A stretch of 64,000 bases of DNA from Faucicola osloensis_D (GTDB lineage: Bacteria; Pseudomonadota; Gammaproteobacteria; Pseudomonadales; Moraxellaceae). Every line of letters starts with the position of its first letter. The stretch's first letter is position 1. The stretch is taken from NCBI GenBank assembly GCA_020041925.1, contig CP083409.1; one strand, given 5' to 3'. This document shows, one piece after another, positions 27,107 through 36,178 of the stretch. The position numbers were made by a program, and so were the translations under genes. The notes under the pieces were generated by a model. That model saw nothing but the letters and a program-made list of their open reading frames with translations. It was not told where the DNA came from and searched no databases.

Positions 27107-28210
27107 TTAGGGGATAATGGAGAAAAACACAAAAGTGGCTAACATGACCAAATGGATAATGCCATGTAAAAAAGTGGTACGCCCGGTACTTAAAGTATTG
27201 ATGGTTATCATGAGCGTAATGACCAGCATTAGCCCTTCTTTGGCAGACAACCCAAACATGACGGGCGTTGCTGTGAAGATTGAATAAAGCGCAATAACAG
27301 GAATTGTCAACGAAATAGACGCCAAAGCCGAGCCTAACGCCAAATTTAAACTGTTTTGCAGCTGGTCGTTGTAGGCAGCTTTTACCGCGGCAATAGATTC
27401 AGGCAACAGTACCAAAGCAGCAATAATAATCCCTAGCACAATTTTTGGCATACCCATCGCGAGCAGCGCCGCTTCCATGGTGGGCGACAACATCTTAGCA
27501 AGACCTACGACCGTCACCAAACTGAAAAACAAAAATCCCACACTCATCGCCGTGGTTAACGCATTATCACTGTTATGTAGGTCTTCTTGCCCATCAGCAA
27601 TAAAATAATCTCGGTGACGAATGGTTTGGGTAAAGATAAATGCGGCATACAAAATCAAACAGCAAATCGCTACAAACAGCAGCTGAGCGCCAATCATAAA
27701 ACCGCCTGCGGCAGAGGTGGTAAAATTGGGTAAAATAAATACGATTAATGCAATCGCCAATAACACACTAATTGCTGCTTTACTGCCATGCAAACTATAA
27801 CGCTGTACATAATTTTTGATACCCCCAATTAACAGACAAATACCAATAATCCCGTTACAAATCAGCATCACTGCTGCAAATACCGTATCACGGGCAAGCA
27901 CCGCGGCATCGGTGGGTGTGCTACTACTCATGAGTGCCAAAATAAGTGCCACTTCAATCACAGTGACCGCCAATGCCAAAACCAACGTACCAAAAGGCTC
28001 ACCCACTTTGTGAGCAATCACCTCAGCATGATGCACGGCAGCAAAAACTGACCCCATCAAAAAAATTGCCGTCACGGTATTCATGATGATACCCGAGGGA
28101 TGCCAAATCAAATGCACCGCAAGCACTAAAGCGGCAATACTTGGTGACAATAACGTCCAAATGGGTAAATTGATATTAAATTTTTGGTTCAGCCAAAATG
28201 TTTTTGCCAT
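27107..28210 (-). CDS. chaA: Calcium/sodium-proton antiporter, ChaA type
   Basis: This inner-membrane cation antiporter of the CaCA superfamily has about 10-11 hydrophobic segments in 367 residues. Each half carries an acidic alpha-repeat: HHAEVIAHKVGEPFGTLVLALAVTVIEV split over about 60-90, and a matching block with LLPESIAAVKAAYND in the second half. The C-terminal STGRTTFLHGIIHL also matches E. coli ChaA. The ion (Ca2+, Na+ or K+ against H+) cannot be fixed from sequence. It is a single gene on minus. Confidence 0.9.
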   Translation of the reverse strand: MAKTFWLNQKFNINLPIWTLLSPSIAALVLAVHLIWHPSGIIMNTVTAIFLMGSVFAAVHHAEVIAHKVGEPFGTLVLALAVTVIEVALILALMSSSTPTDAAVLARDTVFAAVMLICNGIIGICLLIGGIKNYVQRYSLHGSKAAISVLLAIALIVFILPNFTTSAAGGFMIGAQLLFVAICCLILYAAFIFTQTIRHRDYFIADGQEDLHNSDNALTTAMSVGFLFFSLVTVVGLAKMLSPTMEAALLAMGMPKIVLGIIIAALVLLPESIAAVKAAYNDQLQNSLNLALGSALASISLTIPVIALYSIFTATPVMFGLSAKEGLMLVITLMITINTLSTGRTTFLHGIIHLVMLATFVFFSIIP

Positions 28211-28296
28211 ATCCCCTCCGCTTTATCTATATTTTCCAATTTATCATATAAATAGATAATATGGTCAAAAATATCAAAATTCAATTAAAAATGAAA

Positions 28297-29688
28297 TTAT
28301 TTCTCATTATTTTGTAATTTATGCCAGTAAATTATTGGTGCGAGGCAAAAAAAGCCAATAAGCATACTGACCAAAAAATGCCATTGATAACCCAAAAAAT
28401 GCGCCATATAGCCGCTGGCAAAATGGGCTGAGCCGCCCAACACCGTCAACAGACAAACCTGCACGGTAAAATCACTCCCTGCATTGGCAGGGCGTGAATA
28501 ATGCATAATGGTCGTGAGCATCGCAATCAGCGCCAACGATGCACAAAAATGCTCCAGCGCATTGACGGCATATAGCCACAAAAAATCAGTCAAAAATTGA
28601 TGATAAAACCCATAAGCGACCAAGCCGTACAACCCTGTGGTCAGCGCTTGGGCAAGATTAAAATATAGCAGTGACCTAAAGCGAGTGAGTCGTTTCATCA
28701 AAATTGTGGCGACCCCTGCCCCAGCGACTGAGGCCGCCGAACCCAAAATAGTTGCCCAAAAGCCAATTTGCTGCAAGTTGAGTCCGACATCGACCATCAT
28801 CGGTTTGACCATACCGCTTGAAATACCATCAGCAATTTTATAGGTCAATAACACCCCTAGCCAAGCCAGCATCTCCCGCGATGACCAAAAATACTGATAA
28901 TGGTGGCTAAGGTAATTTTTTAGCGCCTTAAAACTACCAGATTTTGCTGCCTGTACTTGTTTTTTGGAAGATTCAACCGGGGTGTCGGTGTGCTCTTTAA
29001 AAAACACAATGGGCACTGTATTCATTGCCACCAAAGCCGCCATGGCAAGGAAACTGTTGCGCCAGCCCCATTGCTCGAGCAGCATCAGTAAAACACCGCC
29101 ACCGACAATAAGTCCCAGCCGATAGCCGATGACTTGTACGGCATTGCCTTGGCTTTGACGATGATGGTGATTGGTCGTTTGATTCACCGAATCAGGCGCA
29201 GGCATATCATGGGTCAGCGGTTCTTTGGGCGCCATAGCCGCTTTAAGCAAACGCGTTGCTAGCCCATCCGTCGCCACATCGTGTGTCGCACCAATGAGAC
29301 TTAAGGTAAATAACATCCCGTACAATGTCATCACCGAAGGGGTTTGTGCCAAATTATGCGGTTCAAAAAATGCCACCGCAATCAGGATGACAATCGACAA
29401 CCCTTGCATCGGCAAAATCCAGCTTTTGGCGCGTCCGATTTTTTGTGAATAGTAGCCGTCCACGACAGTAGCCCACAGGAATTTAAGCCCCCAAGGTACC
29501 AAAATCAGCCCTGACCAACCAATGGCAACCAGTGAGACTTTGTATTCACGTAAAATCGCTGGCAAGGCTTGGGTGATAAATCCTGCGGGCAAGCCTTGAG
29601 CCAAATATAAGGTGAGCAGTAAGCCTAAGGTTTTATAGTGAGTCAAATGAGAATTGGATGGTGGCGCTGGCGACTTTGATAACGGCAT
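28297..29688 (-). CDS. MFS transporter, AmpG-like
   Basis: This 463-residue protein has about 12 hydrophobic segments and begins its first helix with LLTLYLAQGLPAGFITQALPA split over about 29-50, then GWSGLILVPWGLKFLWATVVD. This pattern is typical of the AmpG / acetyl-CoA transporter group. AmpG imports anhydro-muropeptides for cell-wall recycling. Two YkuD enzymes in the window make a wall-recycling role plausible, but the substrate is not established. A hydrophilic central loop lies near 155-180. Confidence 0.78.
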   Translation of the reverse strand: MPLSKSPAPPSNSHLTHYKTLGLLLTLYLAQGLPAGFITQALPAILREYKVSLVAIGWSGLILVPWGLKFLWATVVDGYYSQKIGRAKSWILPMQGLSIVILIAVAFFEPHNLAQTPSVMTLYGMLFTLSLIGATHDVATDGLATRLLKAAMAPKEPLTHDMPAPDSVNQTTNHHHRQSQGNAVQVIGYRLGLIVGGGVLLMLLEQWGWRNSFLAMAALVAMNTVPIVFFKEHTDTPVESSKKQVQAAKSGSFKALKNYLSHHYQYFWSSREMLAWLGVLLTYKIADGISSGMVKPMMVDVGLNLQQIGFWATILGSAASVAGAGVATILMKRLTRFRSLLYFNLAQALTTGLYGLVAYGFYHQFLTDFLWLYAVNALEHFCASLALIAMLTTIMHYSRPANAGSDFTVQVCLLTVLGGSAHFASGYMAHFLGYQWHFLVSMLIGFFCLAPIIYWHKLQNNEK

Positions 29689-29791
29689 AGGACTACCACA
29701 GGTAGATTATTTTTATAATAATGAGAAGGGCGTAAAACCTACGCCCTAATAACAATATAAGTTGCAATGACAACAAATAACGGATGAAAAA

Positions 29792-30652
29792 TTAGTTAAA
29801 TACCACCGTTTTATTGCCTGTGACAATCACCCGGTTTTGTAGATGCCAACGCACGGCACGGGTCAGCACGCTACGCTCGACATCTTGCCCAATCGCCCGC
29901 AATTCTGCCACATGGTGGCGATGGCTGACACGGTGCACGTCTTGCTCAATAATTGGTCCTTGGTCTAGGTCGGCTGTGACATAATGCGCGGTGGCACCAA
30001 TCAGTTTGACGCCTTTTTCATAGGCTTGGCGGTATGGATCGGCGCCGACAAAGGCTGGCAAGAATGAGTGGTGAATATTGATAATTTTCATGTGCCAAGC
30101 TGCGGTAAATTCAGCGGATAAAATCTGCATATAGCGCGCCAGCACCAACAGATCACAATCTTGCACCAATGCTTGAATCTCGGCTTCTGCTTCTACTTTA
30201 TTGTCTTTGCTCACAGCTACGTGATGAAATGGCACACCAAAATTTTCTACTGCTTGGCGCAAATCATGATGATTACTAACGACACAGGTAATTTCACAAT
30301 CTAGTTGTCCTTGTTGCCAGCGCCACAGCAAATCAAGGAGTGCATGGTCATATTTGGACACCAAAATCGCCACTTTTTTACGTTTACTATTGTCAAATAG
30401 TTTCCACTCCATTTGATAGATGCGAGCGACGGTATGTTCAAAACTGCCTTTCATATTATCGATGATATTGTCCAAATCATTGATAGCCATTTCAAGGCGC
30501 ATAAAATATTGACCGCCTTCGGGCTCAGTCGAGTATTGGTCAAGGCTGATAATATTGGCGCCATAACGATAAAAAAATTCGGATACAGCTTGCACAATGC
30601 CTGCGCGGTCTTGGCATTTAATCAATAAAGTTGCAGTAGCTAGTTGGCTCAT
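29792..30652 (-). CDS. purU: Formyltetrahydrofolate deformylase
   Basis: PurU hydrolyses 10-formyl-THF to formate and THF, supplying formate for purine synthesis and balancing one-carbon units. The ATG at 30652 gives 286 residues, close to E. coli PurU (280), with AAGAAG upstream; the open frame extends 20 codons further. An N-terminal ACT domain (about 5-85) precedes the formyl-transferase fold with NIHHSFLPAF (about 205-214) and the catalytic Asp in DQGPIIEQDV. Functionally it connects with the gcv genes in one-carbon metabolism, though it is not adjacent to them. Confidence 0.95.
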   Translation of the reverse strand: MSQLATATLLIKCQDRAGIVQAVSEFFYRYGANIISLDQYSTEPEGGQYFMRLEMAINDLDNIIDNMKGSFEHTVARIYQMEWKLFDNSKRKKVAILVSKYDHALLDLLWRWQQGQLDCEITCVVSNHHDLRQAVENFGVPFHHVAVSKDNKVEAEAEIQALVQDCDLLVLARYMQILSAEFTAAWHMKIINIHHSFLPAFVGADPYRQAYEKGVKLIGATAHYVTADLDQGPIIEQDVHRVSHRHHVAELRAIGQDVERSVLTRAVRWHLQNRVIVTGNKTVVFN

Positions 30653-30806
30653 GAGGTACTTCTTGTGTTCAATTTTCAAAAGATGCCATTGTAGCGATTT
30701 TTGTGCTGACAAAGAAGTCTAAACCCGTCAAAAGCCTTGTTGTATATAAAAATTTTCTTGAGATTCGTTTACCCACTGCCTTTTAACCTATCTTTTAACC
30801 TGCCTT

Positions 30807-31409
30807 TTAACTTAAATTACCCAAATCAACTTCGGTCAATCGCCAGCGCCCTTTTTTCTTTGAGCGTCCGCCTGCACTTTGACCAGCAATTACCGCTGCA
30901 CCGCCGAGCAATTTATTCAGTGTCTGACTATGATACGCATGACAAATCGCACACGCCAAGCCATCTGCCGCATCCGCTTGCGGCTGTATCTCAAGGCTCA
31001 ACAAACGCATCACCATAAGCTGAATCTGCTCTTTGTCTGCCGCGCCATAGCCACATACCGCTTGCTTGATTTGCCGTGCGGTATATTCAGCTACTTGCAA
31101 ATCTTTGGCAACCATGGCGGCAATCGCTGCACCCCGCGCCTGCCCAAGCTTGAGCGCGGTATCGGGGTTTGATGCCATAAATACTTGCTCGATGGCGGCG
31201 GTCATGGGTTCATTGGTATATTTTTGATAATGCTCAACGATACGGCTAATCCCATCAAATATCCGCTTGAGCCGCTCGGGCATTGTTTCCCCTTGGCTGT
31301 AAGCATGAATCGTGCCTGCATCCAAATGTTCAAGTTTATCCCCACTCAACCGAATGATGCCATAGCCTGTCAGACGTGAGCCTGGGTCAATACCAATAAA
31401 GATGCTCAT
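30807..31409 (-). CDS. ruvC: Holliday junction endonuclease RuvC
   Basis: RuvC resolves Holliday junctions in concert with RuvAB. The product from the ATG at 31409 is 200 residues, with catalytic Asp8 in IGIDPGSRLTGYG, a Glu in IEQVFMASN, and the C-terminal DAADGLACAICHA (acidic pair). There is no good Shine-Dalgarno: the start codon sits within a 13-bp tandem repeat. The frame stays open 19 codons upstream, so an earlier start inside the repeats is possible. ruvA is absent and ruvB is about 10 kb away. Confidence 0.93.
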   Translation of the reverse strand: MSIFIGIDPGSRLTGYGIIRLSGDKLEHLDAGTIHAYSQGETMPERLKRIFDGISRIVEHYQKYTNEPMTAAIEQVFMASNPDTALKLGQARGAAIAAMVAKDLQVAEYTARQIKQAVCGYGAADKEQIQLMVMRLLSLEIQPQADAADGLACAICHAYHSQTLNKLLGGAAVIAGQSAGGRSKKKGRWRLTEVDLGNLS

Positions 31410-31452
31410 AAAAGATGCTCGTAAAAGATGCTCGTAAAACATGCTCGTAAAA
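31401..31452. repeat. Four tandem copies of a 13-bp unit across the ruvC start
   Basis: The copies GATGCTCATAAAA, GATGCTCGTAAAA, GATGCTCGTAAAA and CATGCTCGTAAAA are contiguous. On the minus strand the first contains the ruvC ATG; the others carry ACG at the same place. The unit is not a multiple of three. Confidence 0.95.
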
Positions 31453-31472
31453 AAAGATACCCACAAAACAAT

Positions 31473-31535
31473 TTTGCTAAAAATGCAGTCGAAGCTAAAA
31501 ACACCGAAACTAAAAACATCAAAGCTAAAAATGCC
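31473..31535. repeat. About four copies of a 15-bp AGCTAAAAA unit
   Basis: Three contiguous 15-bp copies (31491-31535, of the type GAAGCTAAAAACACC) are preceded by a fourth diverged copy at 31473-31487. They lie in the ruvC-fxsA intergenic region, 21 bp beyond the 13-bp array. Confidence 0.85.
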
Positions 31536-31692
31536 GTCAAATTATAGCATTTATCAAAAATTTAACGAAAAAATTGCTGAATTTCAAAAAACTATTTGAT
31601 AGTTTTATTCATTACCCCCATCATTATTGCATTGGTTAATGATGCATCGTTTGTTCTTTATAGTTTATTCACAATTTAGGAATCGTATTTTC

Positions 31693-32328
31693 ATGGGAAA
31701 TATAGTTGGGATTGCCATTGTCTGGTTGATTATTGAGATGCTGGTTTGGTATTTAATCGCACAATTTGTCAGTGGCTGGTGGGTGTTTTTGTGGTTTGTC
31801 GTGGCCGGCTTTGTGGGTGCCGCCCTGATTAAAAAAGGCATAGCTACCTTAAAACCGATGGCTGGACAAGCGCAAGCCGCCATGCTTAACCCTGCGATGC
31901 GTCCTAATGAAAATTCCGTGGTGAAAGCGATTGCTTTTGCGGTGGCAGGTATCTTGTTGGTACTGCCAGGTATTTTGAGTGATATTGCGGCACTTGTGGT
32001 GTTATTACCTGCGGTACAAAATAAGTTCAAAGCCTTTGCCAAAGACTATGCCACTAAAAACCCAGAAAAATTGATGCAAATGATGGCAAGCAAAATGGGC
32101 GGTATGGATCCCTCAAAAATGGGTGGCTTAGGGGGTCTTGGCGGCATGGGTGGACAAAACCCGTTTGGTGGTCAAAATCCATTTGGTGGTATGGGCGGAC
32201 AAAATCCTTTTGGGGGCTTTGGTAGCAAAAATAACAACGGCGGTAAATTTGGCACGACCATTGACGGACAAGCCAAGACGGTCAACTCGAATGCCAAACG
32301 CATCACTCGCTCTGCCAATGATGACTAG
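31693..32328 (+). CDS. fxsA: FxsA family membrane protein
   Basis: FxsA in E. coli is a cytoplasmic membrane protein whose overproduction blocks F-exclusion of phage T7. The ATG at 31693 gives 211 residues; the track frame extends upstream without support. Helices occupy about 4-24, 28-48 and 77-105, with the family's GWWVFLWFVVAGFVGAALI-type second helix and LLVLPGILSDIAALVVLLP. The C-terminal third is a Gly/Met/Asn-rich tail with three GGQNPFGG repeats that standard FxsA lacks. Confidence 0.85.
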   Translation: MGNIVGIAIVWLIIEMLVWYLIAQFVSGWWVFLWFVVAGFVGAALIKKGIATLKPMAGQAQAAMLNPAMRPNENSVVKAIAFAVAGILLVLPGILSDIAALVVLLPAVQNKFKAFAKDYATKNPEKLMQMMASKMGGMDPSKMGGLGGLGGMGGQNPFGGQNPFGGMGGQNPFGGFGSKNNNGGKFGTTIDGQAKTVNSNAKRITRSANDD

Positions 32329-32368
32329 ACAATGGATAAAAAATTGACTGTTAAAAATTGATAAATTT

Positions 32369-32394
32369 AAGGCATCCCTAGTATGCCTTTTTTT
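32369..32394 (+). terminator. Intrinsic terminator after fxsA
   Basis: A 7-bp stem (AAGGCAT / ATGCCTT) with a 7-nt loop and a T7 tract. Confidence 0.75.
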
Positions 32395-32483
32395 ATGCCC
32401 TATTTTTGCGAAAAACTGGTTTTACTTTTTGCAAAAATTCATGCAATGTGATTTACTTAAGACAAAATTTGTTATATAAATTC

Positions 32484-32489
32484 TATAAT
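32484..32489 (+). promoter_or_regulatory. Possible -10 box of scoA-scoB
   Basis: A perfect TATAAT about 100 bp upstream of scoA. No -35 close to consensus was found at the proper distance. Confidence 0.35.
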
Positions 32490-32588
32490 GATACAATCTG
32501 TTTCGTTTTGGAATTTTTAGGTTTGAGCGTGATTTTTATTTTTGGTAATTGATATTAACAACATTGGTTAGCGACAAGGAGTGAATGT

Positions 32589-33296
32589 ATGACCAGCAAA
32601 GTATATGACAGCGCAGCTTCGGCACTTGAGGGAGTCATCAAAGATGGACAAACGATTGCGGTCGGTGGTTTTGGTCTGTGTGGTATCCCCGAAGCTTTAA
32701 TTGAAGCCTTGCGAGATAGCGGCGTTAAAGATTTGACCTGTATCAGCAATAACGCGGGTGTCGATGGCTTTGGTTTGGGATTATTACTAGAGACTCGCCA
32801 AGTCAAAAAAATGATTGCGTCGTATGTGGGTGAAAACAAAGAATTTGAACGGCAGTTTTTATCGGGTGAATTGGAAGTTGAATTGACCCCACAAGGGACA
32901 CTGGCAGAAAAATTGCGTGCAGGCGGTGCGGGCATCCCTGCGTTCTTTACCGCAACTGGCGTAGGTACCCAAATTGCTGAAGGTAAAGAAGAGCGTGAAT
33001 TTGATGGTCGTCAATATATCCTTGAGCGCTCATTAGTCGCTGATGTGGCACTGGTCAAAGCCCAAAAAGCCGATAAAGCAGGCAACTTGATGTTCAACAA
33101 AACGGCGCGAAACTTTAATCCAGATGTCGCCACGGCAGGTAAAGTCACCATTGTCGAAGTTGAGCAGTTGGTGGAAACTGGCGAGCTAGACCCTGACCAA
33201 ATTCATTTGCCGGGTATTTATGTGCATCGCATCGTGGTCAATGCCAACCCAGAAAAACGCATCGAAAAAGTGACGACCAAAGAACAGACAAACTAG
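32589..33296 (+). CDS. scoA: 3-oxoacid CoA-transferase subunit A
   Basis: This is the alpha subunit of a succinyl-CoA:3-ketoacid (SCOT-type) CoA-transferase, which activates acetoacetate for use as carbon source. The 235-residue product has VGGFGLCGIPEALI (about 24-37), ISNNAGVDGFGLGLLL, and GGAGIPAFFTATGVGT, all typical of the family. A strong AAGGAG Shine-Dalgarno precedes the ATG. scoB follows 17 bp after the stop. Confidence 0.95.
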   Translation: MTSKVYDSAASALEGVIKDGQTIAVGGFGLCGIPEALIEALRDSGVKDLTCISNNAGVDGFGLGLLLETRQVKKMIASYVGENKEFERQFLSGELEVELTPQGTLAEKLRAGGAGIPAFFTATGVGTQIAEGKEEREFDGRQYILERSLVADVALVKAQKADKAGNLMFNKTARNFNPDVATAGKVTIVEVEQLVETGELDPDQIHLPGIYVHRIVVNANPEKRIEKVTTKEQTN

Positions 33297-33313
33297 GATA
33301 TAAGGAGATTACC

Positions 33314-33943
33314 ATGGCATGGACTCGTGAACAAATGGCACAAAGAGCGGCAAAAGAACTACAAGACGGCTTTTATGTCAATCTAGGTATCGGTTTGCCG
33401 ACCTTAGTGGCGAACTATATTCCAGAAGGTGTTAATGTTTGGCTACAATCAGAAAATGGGCTGCTTGGGATTGATGAATTCCCAACACCCGATAAAGTTG
33501 ACCCAGATTTGATTAATGCGGGCAAACAAACTGTTACCACAGCGACCGGTGCGAGCTTTTTCTCAAGCTCACAATCATTTGCCATGATTCGTGGCGGCAA
33601 AGTCAACCTTGCCATCTTGGGGGCGATGGAAGTTTCAGACAGTGGCGATCTTGCCAACTGGATGATTCCTGGCAAGATGGTCAAAGGCATGGGCGGCGCC
33701 ATGGACTTGGTCGCAGGCGTTCAACGCGTCATTGTATTGATGGAACATACCAACAAACATGGTGAGCCAAAAATATTGGCTGAATGTACGCTACCCCTGA
33801 CAGGCAAAAAAGTGGTGAATCGTATCATCTCTGATTTAGCCATCATGGATGTGACCGATAACGGTTTAAAACTGGTTGAACTGGCAGACGGTGTCACGTT
33901 TGAAGAGTTACAATCAAAAACGCCCGTAACCATTGCACAATAA
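33314..33943 (+). CDS. scoB: 3-oxoacid CoA-transferase subunit B
   Basis: The beta subunit (209 residues) carries the catalytic Glu in QSENGLLGI (near residue 46), which forms the glutamyl-CoA intermediate. The start MAWTREQMAQRAAKEL, the VNLGIGLPTLVANYIP block and GAMEVSDSGDLANW are diagnostic of the SCOT beta subunit. A TAAGGAG Shine-Dalgarno lies just upstream. The pair forms a two-gene operon closed by a terminator. Confidence 0.96.
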   Translation: MAWTREQMAQRAAKELQDGFYVNLGIGLPTLVANYIPEGVNVWLQSENGLLGIDEFPTPDKVDPDLINAGKQTVTTATGASFFSSSQSFAMIRGGKVNLAILGAMEVSDSGDLANWMIPGKMVKGMGGAMDLVAGVQRVIVLMEHTNKHGEPKILAECTLPLTGKKVVNRIISDLAIMDVTDNGLKLVELADGVTFEELQSKTPVTIAQ

Positions 33944-34037
33944 TTGCACTATAACACCTGCAAGATAACGACTGTAAAATAGCGCTGTCACAAGTCAGCG
34001 TTTAATTGCCATTAAAAGGAAAGTAGAAAAAGACAAT

Positions 34038-34067
34038 AAAAAGGACAGTGACGCTGTCCTTTTTTAT
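34038..34067 (+). terminator. Intrinsic terminator of scoA-scoB
   Basis: A 9-bp or longer stem (AAAGGACAG / CTGTCCTTT) with a 5-nt loop and a T tract. Confidence 0.88.
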
Positions 34068-34090
34068 GGTTTTTTTATGATTTTGGCTTT

Positions 34091-34119
34091 TTTACTTTCG
34101 GTGATTTGTCCTCTATAAT
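34091..34119 (+). promoter_or_regulatory. Predicted promoter of the Sel1-repeat gene
   Basis: TTTACT (34091-34096), 17 bp, TATAAT (34114-34119), 30 bp before the start codon. That leaves a very short leader, and no clear Shine-Dalgarno is seen. Confidence 0.6.
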
Positions 34120-34148
34120 GACATCACTATCAACATTTATCCAACACC

Positions 34149-35348
34149 ATGATTGCATCTCATTTCTCTCATCCCAAATTTATCACTGATGAAGACAATC
34201 CGCTGATTGATCGTAAATATCCCAATGAGATGGCAGCCGATGACGGCGTAGCATTGCCGCAAATTTATCGGTTTGACTTTACCGAGGTGCCAGATTTTAG
34301 CCAAACAGTGATGCAAATCACCCCGGTGATGGATAAGTCCACTGAAATTGATACACCCAATGATCATGAAGCAGTATCAGAAAATGTCACCCCTGCTACT
34401 GATAAATCTTTGCACATGGCTCAACAAACGGCGTCATCGGCGGCGCCCACTTCGATCAACAATCCCCTTGCCTCTCAATCGCTAACCAGCAAAATCCCAT
34501 CAAAAACACGCTCAAATCGCCAAGTCGTTGCGCAAGCAAGAGCCCAAGCCAAACAAATTGAGCAGCAAAAGCAACTTGAAGAACAGCAGCGCCAAGCAGA
34601 GGAAGTTGCGCGCTATAAGGCAGAGGTTGAAGCCGCGCTACTCAATCCCACACTGCATGAAGGACTGCTCAATCAGCGTAAATCCATTGCCGAATCACAG
34701 GCAGTGGTCAACAAACATGCGATTTTTGGCGAGCTTGCACAGGATTTGCAGACCATTCAATGGCTTGATTCAGACATGGCAGAGGAAAGCCGAGCAATGT
34801 ATGGAAAAGCGGTTGTGCTGATTCAAACAGCGCAATCAAGTGACAATTTATTAGAAAACAGTGTACCCGAAAACAATGTACCAGCAGAAAATGTAGGGAA
34901 AGACAATATCTCAGCAGACAATTTGGCAAAAGCCGTACAAGTGATTGATGAATTTGCCAAGAATGGTCTTGTGGATGCATTACTGCGCCAAGCGCTATGG
35001 CTATTTGAAGGCAATCACTTACTCAAGATTTCTCAAAACTCCCAACAAGCTTTGCTACTGTTGCAACAAGCAGCCTCACAGCATGATAATCGTGCGGAGA
35101 AATTACTCAGTAAACTGTACTATGCAGGACATGAGGTCGAGCAAGATAACGAGATGGGTAAATACTGGCTAGAGCTGGCTGCGGCACATGGTCACCCTGA
35201 CGCCATACGCATTTCACAAGGTATTGCCACCCTGTCATTACTCAAGCAAACCCAACGAGAAGATACTAGCTATGGCAAAAAAATGGCGCTTGCGACTGCG
35301 GCGCTGATTATGTTCATGATACTGATATTTGTAGCAGTTAAAGTTTAA
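34149..35348 (+). CDS. Sel1-like repeat protein with a C-terminal membrane anchor
   Basis: This 399-residue protein has a polar N-terminal region and a Gln/Glu/Ala-rich coiled coil (about 125-165). An Asn/Glu/Val-rich stretch of near-repeats (VPENNVPAENVGKDNISADN, about 238-257) precedes one or two Sel1-like helix pairs (about 300-365, including AEKLLSKLYYAGHEVEQDN and YWLELAAAHGHPDA). A single transmembrane helix (about 379-397) ends the protein. There is no signal peptide, so most of it should be cytoplasmic. Sel1 repeats mediate protein-protein contacts. The function is unknown. It is a single gene, convergent with rnt. Confidence 0.7.
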   Translation: MIASHFSHPKFITDEDNPLIDRKYPNEMAADDGVALPQIYRFDFTEVPDFSQTVMQITPVMDKSTEIDTPNDHEAVSENVTPATDKSLHMAQQTASSAAPTSINNPLASQSLTSKIPSKTRSNRQVVAQARAQAKQIEQQKQLEEQQRQAEEVARYKAEVEAALLNPTLHEGLLNQRKSIAESQAVVNKHAIFGELAQDLQTIQWLDSDMAEESRAMYGKAVVLIQTAQSSDNLLENSVPENNVPAENVGKDNISADNLAKAVQVIDEFAKNGLVDALLRQALWLFEGNHLLKISQNSQQALLLLQQAASQHDNRAEKLLSKLYYAGHEVEQDNEMGKYWLELAAAHGHPDAIRISQGIATLSLLKQTQREDTSYGKKMALATAALIMFMILIFVAVKV

Positions 35349-35415
35349 AGATTTGGATGAATGACGTAATTTGGGTATTAAAAAAGGTTAAATATCTCAA
35401 TAACTACCAAAAAAC

Positions 35416-36135
35416 TTAATTACCAGTTGGGTCGTCAGATGGCACTAGTACGCTCTCGTCATCACTATCCTTATGCTCCTCATCATTAGGCTCATCGCTC
35501 GCCAAGTTTGGCGTCAGCAGCGGATAATTATTTAAGATATAACAAAACAATTCAGCCGTTTTTTGGGTGTCATATAAGGCAGAATGCGCTTCATTACCAT
35601 CAAATTCTAGTCCAGCGAGTTTGCACGCTCTCGCCAGTACCGTTTGACCAAACGCAAGCGCGGATAAAGTGACGGTATCTAACACGGAGAACTGGTGAAA
35701 TTGGCTTTGATTTTTGCTATTGGTACGCTCAATTAAAGCATTTAAAAAGCCCAAGTCAAAATGCGCATTGTGCCCCACCAAAATGCACTTGGTACATTGG
35801 GTCGATTGACGCACCGTTTTTAAATATTTAAAAATACGGCGAATGGCGGTTTTTTCATCTTCGGCAATGGCTTTTCGCATCGGGCTATGCGGATTGATGC
35901 CGGTGAATTGCAGGGCGCGCGCTTCAAGATTTGCCCCTTCAAACGGCTCAATATGGGCATTGACCGCCTCACCTGGGTAAAAACGCCCGGTATCATCCAT
36001 CAAAATTGGAATACACGCAATCTCAAGCAAAGCATCGGTTTTTGGATTGAACCCTGCTGTCTCTACATCCACCACCACGGGCAAGTAATTGCGAAAACGG
36101 TTGGCAATAGTCATCGATTCAGTTGTGGCGGTCAT
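35416..36135 (-). CDS. rnt: Ribonuclease T
   Basis: RNase T trims the 3' ends of tRNA, 5S and 23S rRNA. The 239-residue DEDDh exonuclease shows the acidic motif in VVDVETAGF (Asp23, Glu25), GHNAHFDLGFL (about 124-134), and the final AHSALYDTQKTAELF with catalytic His and Asp. The N-terminal NRFRNYLPVVVDVE matches other RNase T proteins. The C-terminal tail is acidic and polar. It lies 43 bp downstream of pyrC on the same strand, a pairing known from related genera. Confidence 0.94.
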   Translation of the reverse strand: MTATTESMTIANRFRNYLPVVVDVETAGFNPKTDALLEIACIPILMDDTGRFYPGEAVNAHIEPFEGANLEARALQFTGINPHSPMRKAIAEDEKTAIRRIFKYLKTVRQSTQCTKCILVGHNAHFDLGFLNALIERTNSKNQSQFHQFSVLDTVTLSALAFGQTVLARACKLAGLEFDGNEAHSALYDTQKTAELFCYILNNYPLLTPNLASDEPNDEEHKDSDDESVLVPSDDPTGN

Positions 36136-36178
36136 ACGTTACCTTGCGGAAAAAAACAGAAAAATAAAGGGTGAAAAA

